Of a stretch of 64,000 nucleotides of DNA, positions 10,761 through 22,106 are shown one piece after another. The DNA is taken from the NCBI GenBank assembly GCA_033032865.1, contig JAWHQI010000239.1:1054001-1118000 (forward strand), written 5' to 3'. The notes under the pieces were generated by a model. The model saw only the letters and a program-made list of their open reading frames with translations. It was not told where the DNA came from and searched no databases. The translations under genes were made by a program, and so were the position numbers. This DNA is from Dactylorhiza incarnata. Its lineage: Eukaryota > Streptophyta > Magnoliopsida > Asparagales > Orchidaceae. The first letter of the stretch is position 1. Each line of letters starts with the position of its first letter.

Positions 10761-12145
10761 AATACCCCCATACTTAAGCTTTTGCTATTCCAGAGCAAAA
10801 ACTAATTTATAAGTATGAGAAGAATTTATAGGACATTTCCAAAAAGATTTACTTCAAATTATGCACTTCAAATCTCATAAAACTCATGTCAAAATAAGTT
10901 AAGAAATTAAAATTCAGATTTATAAGAAATAATTAATAATTCATAAATTGAAATGAGTAGAATAAATTTTAGTTTTGAAATTCTCTAACTAAATCTTCAT
11001 AAACAAAATTGCATTGAATTAAGCAAAATATTCCAAGATTAAAATTATAAGAACTTTACAATCATGAGAAACTTTTAGAAAACTACAAAATATTAACTAT
11101 GCTCTCTCAATAATATCTTGGATAAACAAGTGAACTTGGCTAAATGGGGTAAAATTGGCATTGAAGAAGTTACTTTGTATATGGGAAATGATGAATTTTA
11201 TCCTCTCATTTCCATCTTTTTTTTTTTATTTCTTCTTCTTTTTATATCCCAAATGTATATGTTTAGGAGTGATGAATTTTATCCTCTCAACTCCATGCCA
11301 TATAATCTTTTACTGATTTGGGTGCATATGTTTAGGAATGATGAATTTTATCCTCTCATCCCATGACATATGATCTTTTCAAAATTTTTTTATGCCAAAC
11401 AATGGGTTTAACAAAAAGGTAGGGAAAGGGCTAGGGTTTAAAGGCTAAACAAATTCCAAAGAAACATTTTAAGAGCATAGAAAATAATTTGAGCAATCTA
11501 CAAGAAACTATGAGTTCAAGTTAATATAAATAAAATCTAGAGATATTTAACACAATTACTACAAAATTGAATTATGATATTTTAAAGAGAGAAAGTAAAA
11601 CTAAGAAATATTCTAAGCAAATCAAGATAATGAAAAACTCATTAAATCAAATTCATCTAAAAATTAAATCTAACATATTTTGAAGAGAAATATAAGATTA
11701 AAACTACATAAAAAGAAAACTCTTTAAAAAGCCTATAAAGAAAACTCATAATTAAAATCAATTTTGCATAAATGAAGTTTGGAGAAATTTAATATTACAA
11801 AATTTATTTTATTGGAAATTAAAATAGTTTTTTTAAATGAAAACATTTTTTTGAATTTTGTAAATTTTTATAACAAAATTGAAAATAAAGAATAAAAAAA
11901 ATCAATTTTTCTTGTGAGTTTTGAAAAAGATTTTCTAATTTTTTTTGGATTTTTAATAAAAACTGAATATAGGAGAATACACCCCCATACTTAAAAATAA
12001 ACATTGTCCCCAATGTTTATAAGCCAAGTAGGAGGGAAAAGAAAATAAAATGCGGAAAAAGTAAAGGGCAAGAAAAATAAAGATAAGCAAGGGGTGCCTC
12101 CCAAGAGCGCTTTCTTTTTCCCGTCTTTAAGCTAGACGGTTATTA
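10761..12145 (-). other. 3' non-coding region of H with two polypurine tracts
   Basis: AT-rich and without a credible frame. A polypurine tract, minus strand TTAAGTATGGGGGTA, lies next to the 3' LTR. A second near-copy, TTAAGTATGGGGGTGT, lies at 11994-11979. The phrase GATGAATTTTATCCTCTC occurs three times (about 11188, 11269 and 11338), forming a small direct repeat. Confidence 0.7.
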
Positions 12146-13126
12146 TTAGGAAAAAGGAAAATAAAATTGAAAATGCACAGGCAACTCCCTTAATTCACGC
12201 TCAGGTGAGCATGCCGAAATCCGTTGCCCGGCGACTCCTCCGCTATACTCTTGACTCTTCCGTTGTCCGTTAGCGTGAAATTGCGAATCCAAATTACCTA
12301 TACATACCTTAGGTAATTTGGATTGTTGGAGATGAGCGGCAAATGAATCGGTGAAGACGTTTGGTTGCAACGGCTCATCCTCTACATGAAAATCGTTAGT
12401 ATAAAAAGAATCAGGATTTAGCGAGTCAGAAAATTTTTCACAAGGAGGAGTTTCTTGCGAAAATACATGATTAAGCGTCGGTTGTTTATTTTCAAAAATA
12501 AAAGAATTATCAGAAAAATCAATGCAAAGGGGAGAAAATTCATGAGACACAATTTCTTCATGAACTATAATTTCATGAGAATGAGAAGAAAGGGCGGGCG
12601 AAGGAGAAGAAGAAAAATTTTCATTTGCTAATTCGTCCGGTGTCTCCATGACTTTGCGAAATTCTTGGTACAATTGTTCTTCTTGATCTTGAGAATAAAC
12701 ATTTAAAGTGAGAGAAATAACATTCGGAAAAATTTCAAGATCAGAAGAAGAACAAATTTGTGGAAAAGGCGAGGAATGCAAATCATAATTGAAGGAATTT
12801 CCATTTTCGCACTGAAAACTATCCGGGTGACCTTGCCACCATGAATAATCAACATCAGAGTAAGAAGGAAATTCATTCAAATCATTATTTAAAGAAAAAT
12901 TATTTTCATCATAAAAATTATTATTTTCATTATAAAAATTATAATTTTCAGTAGAAAAATTAATTTGATGTTCATGAGAAAATTTTTGAAATGAAAAATA
13001 GCATTCCTCACTAGAATGATGATGCCCACAAAAATGACAAATAATTTGGCGCATTCGCGCGGCTTCCAAAAGATCAACTTTATTTTGAAGCTCGGCAACT
13101 TTTGCGGCCAACTGCGATAACATCAT
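12146..13126 (-). CDS. Gag-like zinc-knuckle protein of element H
   Basis: The frame is open for 326 codons from the first ATG at 13126; an upstream in-frame TTG (13153) is a less likely start. Residues about 2-24 form a heptad-like, probably coiled-coil segment. At about residues 28-40 CHFCGHHHSSEEC fits Cx2Cx3Hx4C, the spacing seen in Athila/Tat Gag knuckles. The rest is Asn/Ser/Glu/Phe-rich and acidic, with no recognised domain. The capsid-like core that normally precedes the knuckle is missing, so this is at most the nucleocapsid end of a Gag fused to element-specific sequence. It lies just after the primer site, as gag does. Its intact frame fits a recent insertion or a retained role in packaging; neither is proven. 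Confidence 0.65.
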   Translation of the reverse strand: MMLSQLAAKVAELQNKVDLLEAARMRQIICHFCGHHHSSEECYFSFQKFSHEHQINFSTENYNFYNENNNFYDENNFSLNNDLNEFPSYSDVDYSWWQGHPDSFQCENGNSFNYDLHSSPFPQICSSSDLEIFPNVISLTLNVYSQDQEEQLYQEFRKVMETPDELANENFSSSPSPALSSHSHEIIVHEEIVSHEFSPLCIDFSDNSFIFENKQPTLNHVFSQETPPCEKFSDSLNPDSFYTNDFHVEDEPLQPNVFTDSFAAHLQQSKLPKVCIGNLDSQFHANGQRKSQEYSGGVAGQRISACSPERELRELPVHFQFYFPFS

Positions 13127-13269
13127 TTTTTTTTTAAAAAGAAAATTAAACAACCGTTACCTAATAGAAGTGAATTTTAAAAGAAAAAGCAAAAAGAGAA
13201 ATGGGGGTGGAGAAAGAGAATGATAAAATTAATAAAATTCACGCTTTCAAAATATCAACAAAAAAGTAC

Positions 13270-13287
13270 TCCCCGGCAACGGCGCCA
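13270..13287 (-). other. Primer-binding site of H (tRNA-Asp)
   Basis: Minus-strand TGGCGCCGTTGCCGGGGA is the classic Athila/Tat primer site, complementary to the 3' end of plant tRNA-Asp. It begins 6 nt after the 5' LTR end at 13294 and fixes the element's orientation. Confidence 0.92.
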
Positions 13288-13293
13288 AAAACT

Positions 13294-14850
13294 TGATAGC
13301 TAAAATTTAAGATGTAAATAATATTCTCCAAATTCTGCGAACTATAGGCAAGAGCACCTATCATTCATAGCATAGGATATTCAAAACAAATAAATATCAA
13401 GTGTCGTATTCCACGGGTCTGTTGATTACTTCTACTCACGCAAATTATTATTATTTTATCGGCAGTAAAATAGAGTTTTGAAAATAATTAGAAGAAAAGA
13501 AACATTTGATCGGGAATCATTCTTAAGTGAAATGTTTTGTAAATCTAGAATTCAAAAGAAATCGATTTAGACAAACTTGACCGTGGAGGTTCCCAAAATA
13601 TGATAGAACCTCTCTCGAGAGAACTACCACCTAACCTTAGGTTGATCGATTAAGACCCCTCGGCCAGTCGAAACCCCTAAGCTTGCTTTATGCGGTGAGC
13701 CCCACTATTGGATTTGACTCCAATCCGGAAGATTTGCGTCACCCTCTCTCGAGGAATGCATACAACTCTTTTTACCGATGAGCGATCTACCCGTATTTAC
13801 GGATCTCTCGATACACTAAAATACGGATCAAACTTGATTATCATACCCTAGAAATATGAAACCAAAAATTGCAAATCAACGGTAAATCTTAGTTTTCCAA
13901 ACTAAACTATGAATAAGAGATTTTGAAAAGATAAAAGCTTAAGAATTCATCCGACCAAATACTATGAAAATCAAAACATAATTGAGAAGAAAGTTATTTT
14001 TATTTCTAAGTAAAGAAAAGTACAATTGCATGTAAAGTAGATCTAAGCTAGGAATTAAAAAAGACAAGACATAAAATAAAGTTACACTAAGAAAAATGCA
14101 GAAAAACTATACTAGAAACGATCCAAACTAAGCATGGCCTGGATGCCCATCACTTTGGCAGCAGCTGGCTTTTATAGGCAGAAAATTGCTGAGTCACGCC
14201 CTTGGTCACGCCCGTGACCAAGGGCGTGTAAGCTGCGTAATTGCGTCTTGAAAGCCCGGGAACGTTGGGGAAGAAAAACCGCCAAAATTGATCATCTCGA
14301 CGGGTCACGGCCTAGGTCACGCCCGTGACCTAGGGCGTGTCTTGACCGAGTCAGGAAACGGCGGGAAACGGCGCGATCTGGAGTTAATTTGGCAGTTGAG
14401 GGAGAGGGCACGGCCTCGGTCACGCCCGTGACCAAGGGCGTGTAAGCTGGAACGACTCGGCGGCAGAAACTGCTTGAATTGAATGCTTGTTGGGCGAGTC
14501 ACGCCCGTGACTTGAAGGTCACGCCCCCGGTCACGCCCGTGACCTGGGGCGTGTAACTTTAATCCGACGTGGCAGCGAGTTCTGTGAGCTGAAAGCGATA
14601 CACGGTCGTGGCCATGGTCACGCCCCTAGGTCACGCCCGTGACCTGGGGCGTGTATTGAGGGTTTTTGCAGAAATGCTCCAGAATTTCCCCTGAACACGG
14701 CTATGTGCTTGAAATTGCTATTAGCAGCCCCAAAGTCCCTGAAAATATAAAACAAAGCAAATTAGATATATATTAAATTAAAATTATATAAAAACTAATT
14801 AATTACTACTAAAATACTATATAAAAATAACTATAAATAATGCACTATCA
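13294..14850 (-). repeat. 5' LTR of element H
   Basis: 1557 bp, TG...CA, apparently identical to 9204-10760. It is next to the primer site, so it is the promoter-bearing LTR. It begins at 14850 on the minus strand. Confidence 0.93.
14169..14653 (-). promoter_or_regulatory. H promoter: TATA box with five long palindromes upstream
   Basis: TATAAAAG lies at 14176-14169 (minus strand). Directly upstream are five palindromes at 14195-14228, 14306-14339, 14409-14442, 14520-14553 and 14619-14653. Each has a core GGTCACG-CC-CGTGACC and outer arms CACGCCC/GGGCGTG. The first has perfect 16-nt arms and a 2-nt spacer; the others carry one or two mismatches or one indel. As DNA they are dyad sites; as RNA from a read-through transcript they would fold into strong hairpins. 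A regulatory role is inferred from position and repetition. Confidence 0.7.
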
Positions 14851-17800
14851 ATAACTGAATGAAAGGTATGGAAATAATAAATAAGGGCTCATGCCCTTTA
14901 CATCAATTTCCTCACAACAAATTTCACTCGCGGAAGCATAACTGCCAAAGCTAAAATACACTCATGGATCCTGTCATCAGTGCTCCCGTGCTAGACTATC
15001 CCGCCTCCATCTGCACCGGCCTCTGGTACTCCAGCATCTCCTCGGTCCCCTAAAATGATAAGGTCCACCGACCGTTAGTCAAAAAGACAAAACCAATCCA
15101 CCACCACTCTCCCCGTGACTCCTAGGCACCGAGCGGGAGGAATGAAGCGGAGGACAATAAGGGGTATAATCAAGAGCACGTGATAGTGAGTCTAACTTCG
15201 GAAGGGTTTATTGGTAAGCAATATATTGTACAATCAGTAAAGCAGTAGTAAGTAAATCTGTAGCAAGTAAGCAGTGGTAATAAGTAAAGCAATAGTAAAG
15301 AAATGTAACCTTAATTTATAGGAATGCTCACACAAACCTATAGACCAAGGGGTCGTTTAGCAGGGCCTATCGTATTAAAAGTCCCATAACCAATTTATAC
15401 GATATGGGTAAGGGTTGAAATGCAATGTTATGTTATGTCAGGCAAAGTATGTAGTTTAATGTTATGTTCATACAAGTGCAACTCACACATTACGACTCTA
15501 TGCACACAGACCTTTAGTTCCCCCTTTTTGGAGCTAGCAAAACTCCCAGGATACTTCCATAGAGGCAAACGGAAGCGGTGGGTTGGGCCTCGCCCACCTC
15601 TAGGTTGGTATCTGCACTACCTAACCTACACCTATCTTACGCCTCAATGCTAAGAACACAACATCGGAGATCCTGTGTACTCTTACTGGCTAGTCCACCA
15701 GACTTTTCTTGGTAAAGTGTTAACCACACTTACCGAGCCAAAGTATCGACGTCAGTGCGACGACCGTCAACACTGATGACCCACCACCTTATGCACATAC
15801 AATATGTCCTACTATATCCCGAGCCACAGGGCTCCCCGGGCTAACCTGCCCGTCATCATAACCTTCCGAGCCAACGGCTCGCCGGACCAACCCGTCCGTA
15901 CCTACAAACACTTCTGAGTCACAAGCTCACTAGACTAATTAGTCTGCTGCTACAACCACCAAGCCTACGAGCCGTAAGACCAAACAAACTAACCTCCCGT
16001 AATCACGGGGTGTGGGTGTGTGTTTTATTAAGTTAATCTTACACCGCCATGTATTCCTACATTTTTGGGTTAACCATGGACTTCCCGAGGGCTACCCTAT
16101 AAGGGGCTCACTACGGTACTAGGATCTACAATGGGATGACACCCCCAAGCTCCCTTTCAAAGGTACTTAATGTTATAGGTAGCTACCCACAATAATACCC
16201 CTCTTACCATTACACTTGGATTACCCTAGGTATGTTATGATCCTGTAAGGGGAAAAGACGATCTTTCGTCTATCCCGAGCACAACTTACATCTAACTCAT
16301 CAAGCACACCTTCACCATCTAATCTCATTCTTGATGACTTTCATATCTTCTATACCAGACTAGGTACACCAACTACCTTCCATTCCCACCTAATGATCTA
16401 TCAAATACTCAAATTTTACAGTTTTACTATACGCAGACCAAATGAGCTATATGAGTTGTATAAGGGGAGGTACTCCAAATATTCATCCAAATGACTCAAG
16501 ATTATTACTAGGTGTCTATCGTGATATTCTAAGCCTAAATCCATAGAATCATTTTTTCCCTAATTATTTGACATTTATTTAAATTCCTCCAATAATGGCC
16601 AGGAATGAAATTTGAACATGAAGTATAAGATCTTCCTATGGTATGGCCCCCATAAAATATGGAAAGTCTATGATGTCAAAATAACAGTAAATTCATAATC
16701 TCAAAATTTTACAACAAGGTGTTGACCTCTAATTATAATGTTGAGTATTTATCCAAAATTAGAAATTAAAGAAGGAACCACCAAAAATACTTGTCCAAAA
16801 ATTATGGGAAAATTTACAAACCTTCATATCAAACAGAAAAGTCTACTGGGCAAATTTCAGAATTTATCAAGGCAAATTAGTCACATAAAAAATTATTCCA
16901 AGTAAACCCTTTCTAGGGAAAATTGTGAAGGAACCTACTGTTAAATAATTCCAAATATTATACAAAAATTCAGAGAGCTTCCTATAGTCCTAAAATGTCC
17001 TACCACCAAGTTTCATAATTTCCAGAGGATATTTGGCCCTTAATTATTTATTATATTTTTAAGACCAAATAGATGGCATGTGAATGTGGTGCTAAATAAA
17101 TTAATTCAATAATTAACAAAAAATTATCAGAGATCTACAACATGTTTATGAGGGTACCACCAAATTTTCATTACCATCCAAGATTATTTGAGCATATAAG
17201 TTTCTCTCATAAGGAGGTTCCCAAAAATGATTATAACACAATTCAGAGAGAATAATAGCTCTTAAAATTCTCTTAAAATTTCCTAGGGTATATTTACTCC
17301 TCATGAACTTATCTACCAAGTTTCATGACCATCCCAGGACATACACCTCTATGCCCTTCACAAGGCTTAAAGTGCAACCCTAAGGTTAAAACTAGGGTCC
17401 TAAGGCATATCCACACTAGATCATCCCAAATTACTCAAGGGGGTGTATTAAGTGGTCCTAAACCAGTGGCCAAAGTTTCACACCACTTGGATGAGGTTTG
17501 ACCACCTAATTCCAATATGTGCACTTTTAACCTAGTTTGACCTAATTTGACCAGACTTGGGTTAATCAATTACCCAACCAAATCAGACCCAATTGGGCTG
17601 AAATTTTTACCAGGGTCATATAATAACCCTAAAGAGCCCCCACCAATTTTTGGAGGGGATTGGAGGTCATTAGACCTATAATTAAATAATAGCCTAGGTT
17701 TTGATTTTCAGGTCAATCTCATAACCTAACCAAAAGTTATTCAACAATTAGTGACTGCCCTAACCTAGGGACCAGTCCAACCAAAATGGCTCTACAGGGA

Positions 17801-18824
17801 GCTACGTTGCCCCTATTGGAATGAAACAAATTTTCAATGAAACTAAACACCCAAGGCTACAATATTGATGTTGTGCACTTTTTCATCAAAGGGGCTCTAG
17901 TATTTTTAATAATTAAAACAAAGCACAGCATAATAGGTGACAAAAATGTACATTACTTGATTAATAAAATCATTTGGTCTGCGCTTAGCAGATCCCGTCA
18001 GATCGGACGGCTGCCCATCATCGTTCCCAATCTTTGGATGGCCCTTAGCAGCCCGTCCTGGGAGCCTTTCCGGGTTGATTTCCCGGCCACCCTCACCTCA
18101 CCACGAGCGGCAAGTGCCACCACCACCTTCGTTGAGGTGGTGGCCGGCGATAGGGGGTCCTTTGCCGGCCGGTGGTTGACGGAGTGGGGGTTTCGGGGAG
18201 GGGAAAGAGGGCTCAAAACAAGCCCTTTAGGAAGCGTGATTCGAGCCCAATTGAGCTCGAATCAAGCCCCAAATCAGTCGACGATCTAGCACTAAGAGAG
18301 GGGAAGCGGATCGGACCTGATTCGTGGCATGGTGTCACGTATTCCGACGAATCGCCATTGCCGGAGGTGGTTCTTTCGGCGCCATGTCGATATAAGCTCT
18401 TGGTGCTTGATTTCTTTGGGGAAGAGGGGGTTTCATTCCTCTCCGACTCCTGAAGGTGTTAAAGGGGTCAATTAAAGGAGGGGAGGAGCCATGGAATCAA
18501 TGGCCATTAACACCATTAATGGTGGTTTTCGGCTACTCCTAATTCTCTCTGAATTCAGCCCCTTGGGGGATGAGAAACCTCCCAATCATCTTGTAACTGC
18601 CAGGGGAGAAGAATCCCCATCAATTGGGGGCTTAATTGGCCATGAATGTCTTTTTCTCCTCTCTCTCCCTCCACCATTTTTGGGGGAAATGGATCTTTCT
18701 CTCTCCTGGCCGAATTCCTTGAAATTGAATGGCCAATTCAGTAGCATCCAACCCCCATTAGGTGGTGGACCACCTCAATTGGGTCTAACCCAAGTGGATC
18801 GGGTTCAATTTGAGCAAAATAGGT

Positions 18825-19290
18825 CATTTTGACCTAAATTTAGGATAAGGTTGACTTTGGTCAAATTGGCCATTTGGGTTGACCACAATGGGTGGGTAGT
18901 GACCCATTGGACACCCTTAAGGGTTAGGAAGGTCTAGGTAGGGTCAATTTAGTAAGGTGAGGGTGAATTTACCCTTAGTAGGGCACTTTTGACCAAATTA
19001 GGGCTAGGGTTGACTTTGGTAAAATTGGCTAAATTGGTGGCCCCATGATGGGGCTTTTTGGTCCATTGAGTCTCTAATATCCTTATAAGGGTAGGGGTAA
19101 GGTCAATTTGGCAAGGTGAAGGCCAACTGGCCCTAATTAAGCTACTTTGACCAATTTAAGGTTATGGTTGACTTTGGTAAATTTGGTCTCTTTGGTTGAC
19201 CCCAATGGGTTTCTGGTGCTCTTAAGGGGACCCCTAATAGGTTAGGGATGTTATGGTTGGGTAAAGGAATCAAGGTGAGGTCCTATAGTC
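18825..19290 (-). promoter_or_regulatory. TTGACC/GGTCAA (W-box-type) cluster in LTR A
   Basis: Dense TTGACY motifs on both strands, for example TTTTGACCT, GGTTGACTTTGGTCAAATTG and GGTTGACC. The cluster matches the one in the LTRs of B (20125-20590 and about 34010-34490). TTGAC(C/T) is the core bound by plant WRKY factors; binding here is inferred. Confidence 0.6.
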
Positions 19291-19462
19291 CCACCCTAGG
19301 CTTAGAGTATCTGAAAATTACTATTTGCAGACCACTTGAGTTTTCTTACTATGGTTTTGTCATGACCTATTCATGACAAAACCAACTTGGGGGTCTAGTT
19401 GTTTGGGGGATGTTACACACGCAACCTTCAGATTGCAAGTTGTTGGTGAACTCCTTGACAAA

Positions 19463-19966
19463 ATGTCAGACCACCAGTTTGTCCAAAGAGACCGCTCCAA
19501 CCACAGTGATGATTCCCTATGGGAAGCATTGGAGCAGTACAAGAGGGAAACCGAGCGGGCTCAGAAGCGAACTGATCAGCAGTTGGAAGCCATCATTTAA
19601 TCCCTAGATGTGCTAACCGAGCGGCTAGTTCCTCAGCAAGCTGCGGCTAGCCAGGCAGTAACTCCAGTTCCTCCTCCTCCTCCATTTCCATTACCTCAAG
19701 CTGCCAGCCATCAACCACCTCAGGAAGGCTTTATAGCTAGGCAAACCTTCTATCAGGAGGCCACCCAGAGCATGCCAGCATGGGTTCTCGACTTCCAGGG
19801 GGCGACCTCTCATGCGGGTCGCATCTCCTACACAGCGGCCTGACCTCCAGAAGCCGCAACCCGCCTTCCTTATCAAGCCACCTGCCCGCGAGTAGCCGCA
19901 ACTTCAGCGACCTATTATTCTGTTCCTCCTCTTTACAAAGACGCCAAAGAAACTTCTCCATTTGTG
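19463..19966 (+). pseudogene. Element E: start of gag, broken by stops
   Basis: The ATG at 19463 opens a frame equivalent to D gag from 56091: MSDHQFVQRDRSNHSDDS here against MSDRQFPPRDRSDHSDDS in D. A TAA at 19598-19600 and a TGA at 19841-19843 interrupt it. The Pro-rich segment and LDFQGA are recognisable. It is cut at 19966 by B (duplication TTGTG), and the same frame resumes at 37781. It is the Gag N-terminal half and is not functional. Confidence 0.85.
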
Positions 19967-20124
19967 TGTAACGTCCCCCAAACAACGAGACCCCATGAGT
20001 GGTTTTGTCATGACTAGGTCATGACAAAACCCTAGAAATCTTGAAGAGACCACTTGGCCTTAGCCAAGAAGAAGGAAACCACAGTGGTCTGCAAATAGCA
20101 ATTTCTAGCTAACAATCATAGGGT

Positions 20125-20700
20125 TTGACCTAAGGGCCTCACCTTGACCCTTTGACCCTACCATAACATACCTAACCCTTCATGGGTCCCCTTAGAACAC
20201 CAAGGACCCATTGGGGTCAACCAAATAGGTCAAGTTGACCAAAGTCAACCCTAACCTTAAATTGGTCAAAGTAGCCTAATTAGGGTCAATTGACCTCCAC
20301 CATGCCAAATTGACCTTACCCCAACCATTATATGGTTATTATGTACCCAATGGACCAAAAAATCCAATCATGGGGCCATCAATTTGGCCAATTTGACCTA
20401 AGTCAACTCTAGCCCTATTTTGGTCGAATTGCCCTATTGTGGGTCAATTGGCCTCCACTTTTCCAAATTGACCCTATCTAGACCTTCCTAACCCTTAGGG
20501 GAGGCCAATGGGTCACTACCCACCCATTGGGGCCAACCCAAATGGTCAAATTGACCAAAGTCAACTCCACCCTAAATTTGGGTCAAAATGACCTATTTTG
20601 ATCGAATCAAGCCCAATCCACTTGGGCTAGACCCAATTGGAGTGGCCCAATGGCTTCATGTGCCTGATATCTACTCAATGGGCCATACAATTTCTATAAA
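20125..20700 (+). promoter_or_regulatory. W-box-type cluster and TATA candidate in the 5' LTR of B
   Basis: I count 19 TTGACY motifs on either strand between 20125 and 20590, including palindromic pairs such as GGTCAAATTGACC. A TATA candidate, TATAAATG, follows at 20695. The same cluster occurs in the 3' LTR (about 34010-34490), where the TATA candidate has become CTGGAAATG, and in LTR A. The arrangement looks like a U3 enhancer upstream of a core promoter. WRKY binding is inference from the motif. Confidence 0.6.
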
Positions 20701-21605
20701 TGATGACTAGGAGAGAGAAATTGGGAGTTTTCCGCAATTTGAAGAGAGAGAAAGTGGTCATTCAAGGTGAATTCATGGCATTCAAGGCAAACTGACCCTC
20801 CATTCTCTCCCAATTGATGAGGATTCATTCCCTTTATCAGTTATGAGGAGTTTTCTAAAGATTTCATGCCAAGGGGAGGTGATTTTCATGGGAGTTTCAC
20901 ATGGCCAAAATTTACAATTAAGGGCATTCAACTTTGTAACCCCTCTCTCCTCAATTGAGCCCTTTATCACCTTAATAAGTTTGAGGGAAGTGAAACCACC
21001 ATCTTTCCAAGAGGATTTCGTGCTCCCTAGTAGGTGGATTTCATCACCCCAAAGCTCCTCAAGCAACCATGGCGGACCGGCGATCGGCAAGGCTTCAAGG
21101 CTCCACTCAGGTCTGGTTCTTCTCCTCTACTCTAGTGGATAGATCTACATCATAAATCAGCAAGGATTGGGGCCAATTGGTTCCTAATCAACATGACCGA
21201 AATCTCCATTTTTGGAGGTTTTTCTTCTTGTCTAAACCACCGGTTCAGGCCACCACCGGCCGGCCAAGACCTCCCATCGCCGGCCACCACCTAAAGGAAG
21301 GTGGTGGTGGCATTGGCCGGCCGGGGAGGGGCGTGGGTGGCCGGTAAAACCAAGATAAAGGGGCTACAGGTCGGGGAAATCTCCACCATCAGCTAGAGGA
21401 GGAAGATGAGTGGATGCCCTCCAATCTTGCATCAAGATGTGTGCTTTTGATTTAATTCGTATTTTTGTCTTTTTTTTGCTGTACCTAAATTTATTTAATA
21501 AAATTCTTATCTCCCTCTACAGAAAAGGTGGTCAACAACAAATTTGTAGCTCTTGGAGTCTACTTTAATTTAAAATTAAATTCAGCCCAAAAGGAGCTTT
21601 GTAGC

Positions 21606-22024
21606 TGTAACGCCCATGATTTTTCCCGGTATTTGTTTAATTCAGTGATGGCGTGTTAATGACGTCGGGGCGTTACTTCTAACGTCGAGTTAGCGGCGCG
21701 TTGCCGTTTGCGCGTTTTCACGTCCGTTTGGGTCAAGTCGACCAAATTTTGCGACAACCCGGAATTGGAAAATTTTACGTTAGGAAATTAGATTTTTTAA
21801 TTTTAGACTTGTCTATCAAGTTTTGTCGCGGTCCGAGCCATTTTGGAGCCTCGGCGCATTTTAGAAGTTTTGTATATATTTAAAGCTCGCCGTAACTTCC
21901 GCCATTCATACCTCAAAAACGGCACGTCAGATTTTAATTCCAACTTCGCCGTTGGATTCGTAGCGCCGCCGTTCACTTTAGGCGGAATTTTCGTTGGATT
22001 CGGCGTTCGTTATTTTTTTGATAA

Positions 22025-22059
<35 letters not shown>

Positions 22060-22072
22060 AAAAAATTTACGA

Positions 22073-22106
<34 letters not shown>

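Larger units (their letters stand above)
9204..14850 (-). mobile_element. H: young non-autonomous Athila/Tat-like LTR element
   Basis: The element is 5647 bp with two 1557-bp LTRs, flanked by the exact duplication ATAAC (9199-9203 and 14851-14855). The LTRs look identical wherever I compared them, so this should be among the most recent insertions. The internal region is only about 2.5 kb: primer site, one Gag-like ORF, a long AT-rich non-coding part and a polypurine tract. Protease, RT, RNase H and integrase are absent, so mobility must depend on another element. Confidence 0.93.
8990..19417 (-). mobile_element. A: solo LTR of the B family, carrying element H
   Basis: Read on the minus strand it starts TGTAACATCCCCC (19417) and ends GGGGTCTTACA (8990). 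It is flanked by the exact 5-bp duplication CACGC (8985-8989 and 19418-19422). Removing H leaves about 4.8 kb, all matching the LTRs of element B in reverse complement. There is no primer site and no gag or pol, so it is a solo LTR. It is longer than either LTR of B and contains the segments missing from each. Many small open frames at 17837-18832 are LTR sequence, not genes. Confidence 0.9.

Noticed and set aside
15420..15653. 77-codon frame in A, with a related minus frame at 36679-37002
   Set aside because: Both are the same LTR segment in opposite orientation; frames are not kept between copies over their full length.
17837..18832. Frames of 72-150 codons considered as a host gene
   Set aside because: They lie within LTR A in reverse complement of B LTR sequence; overlapping frames on both strands, no domains.
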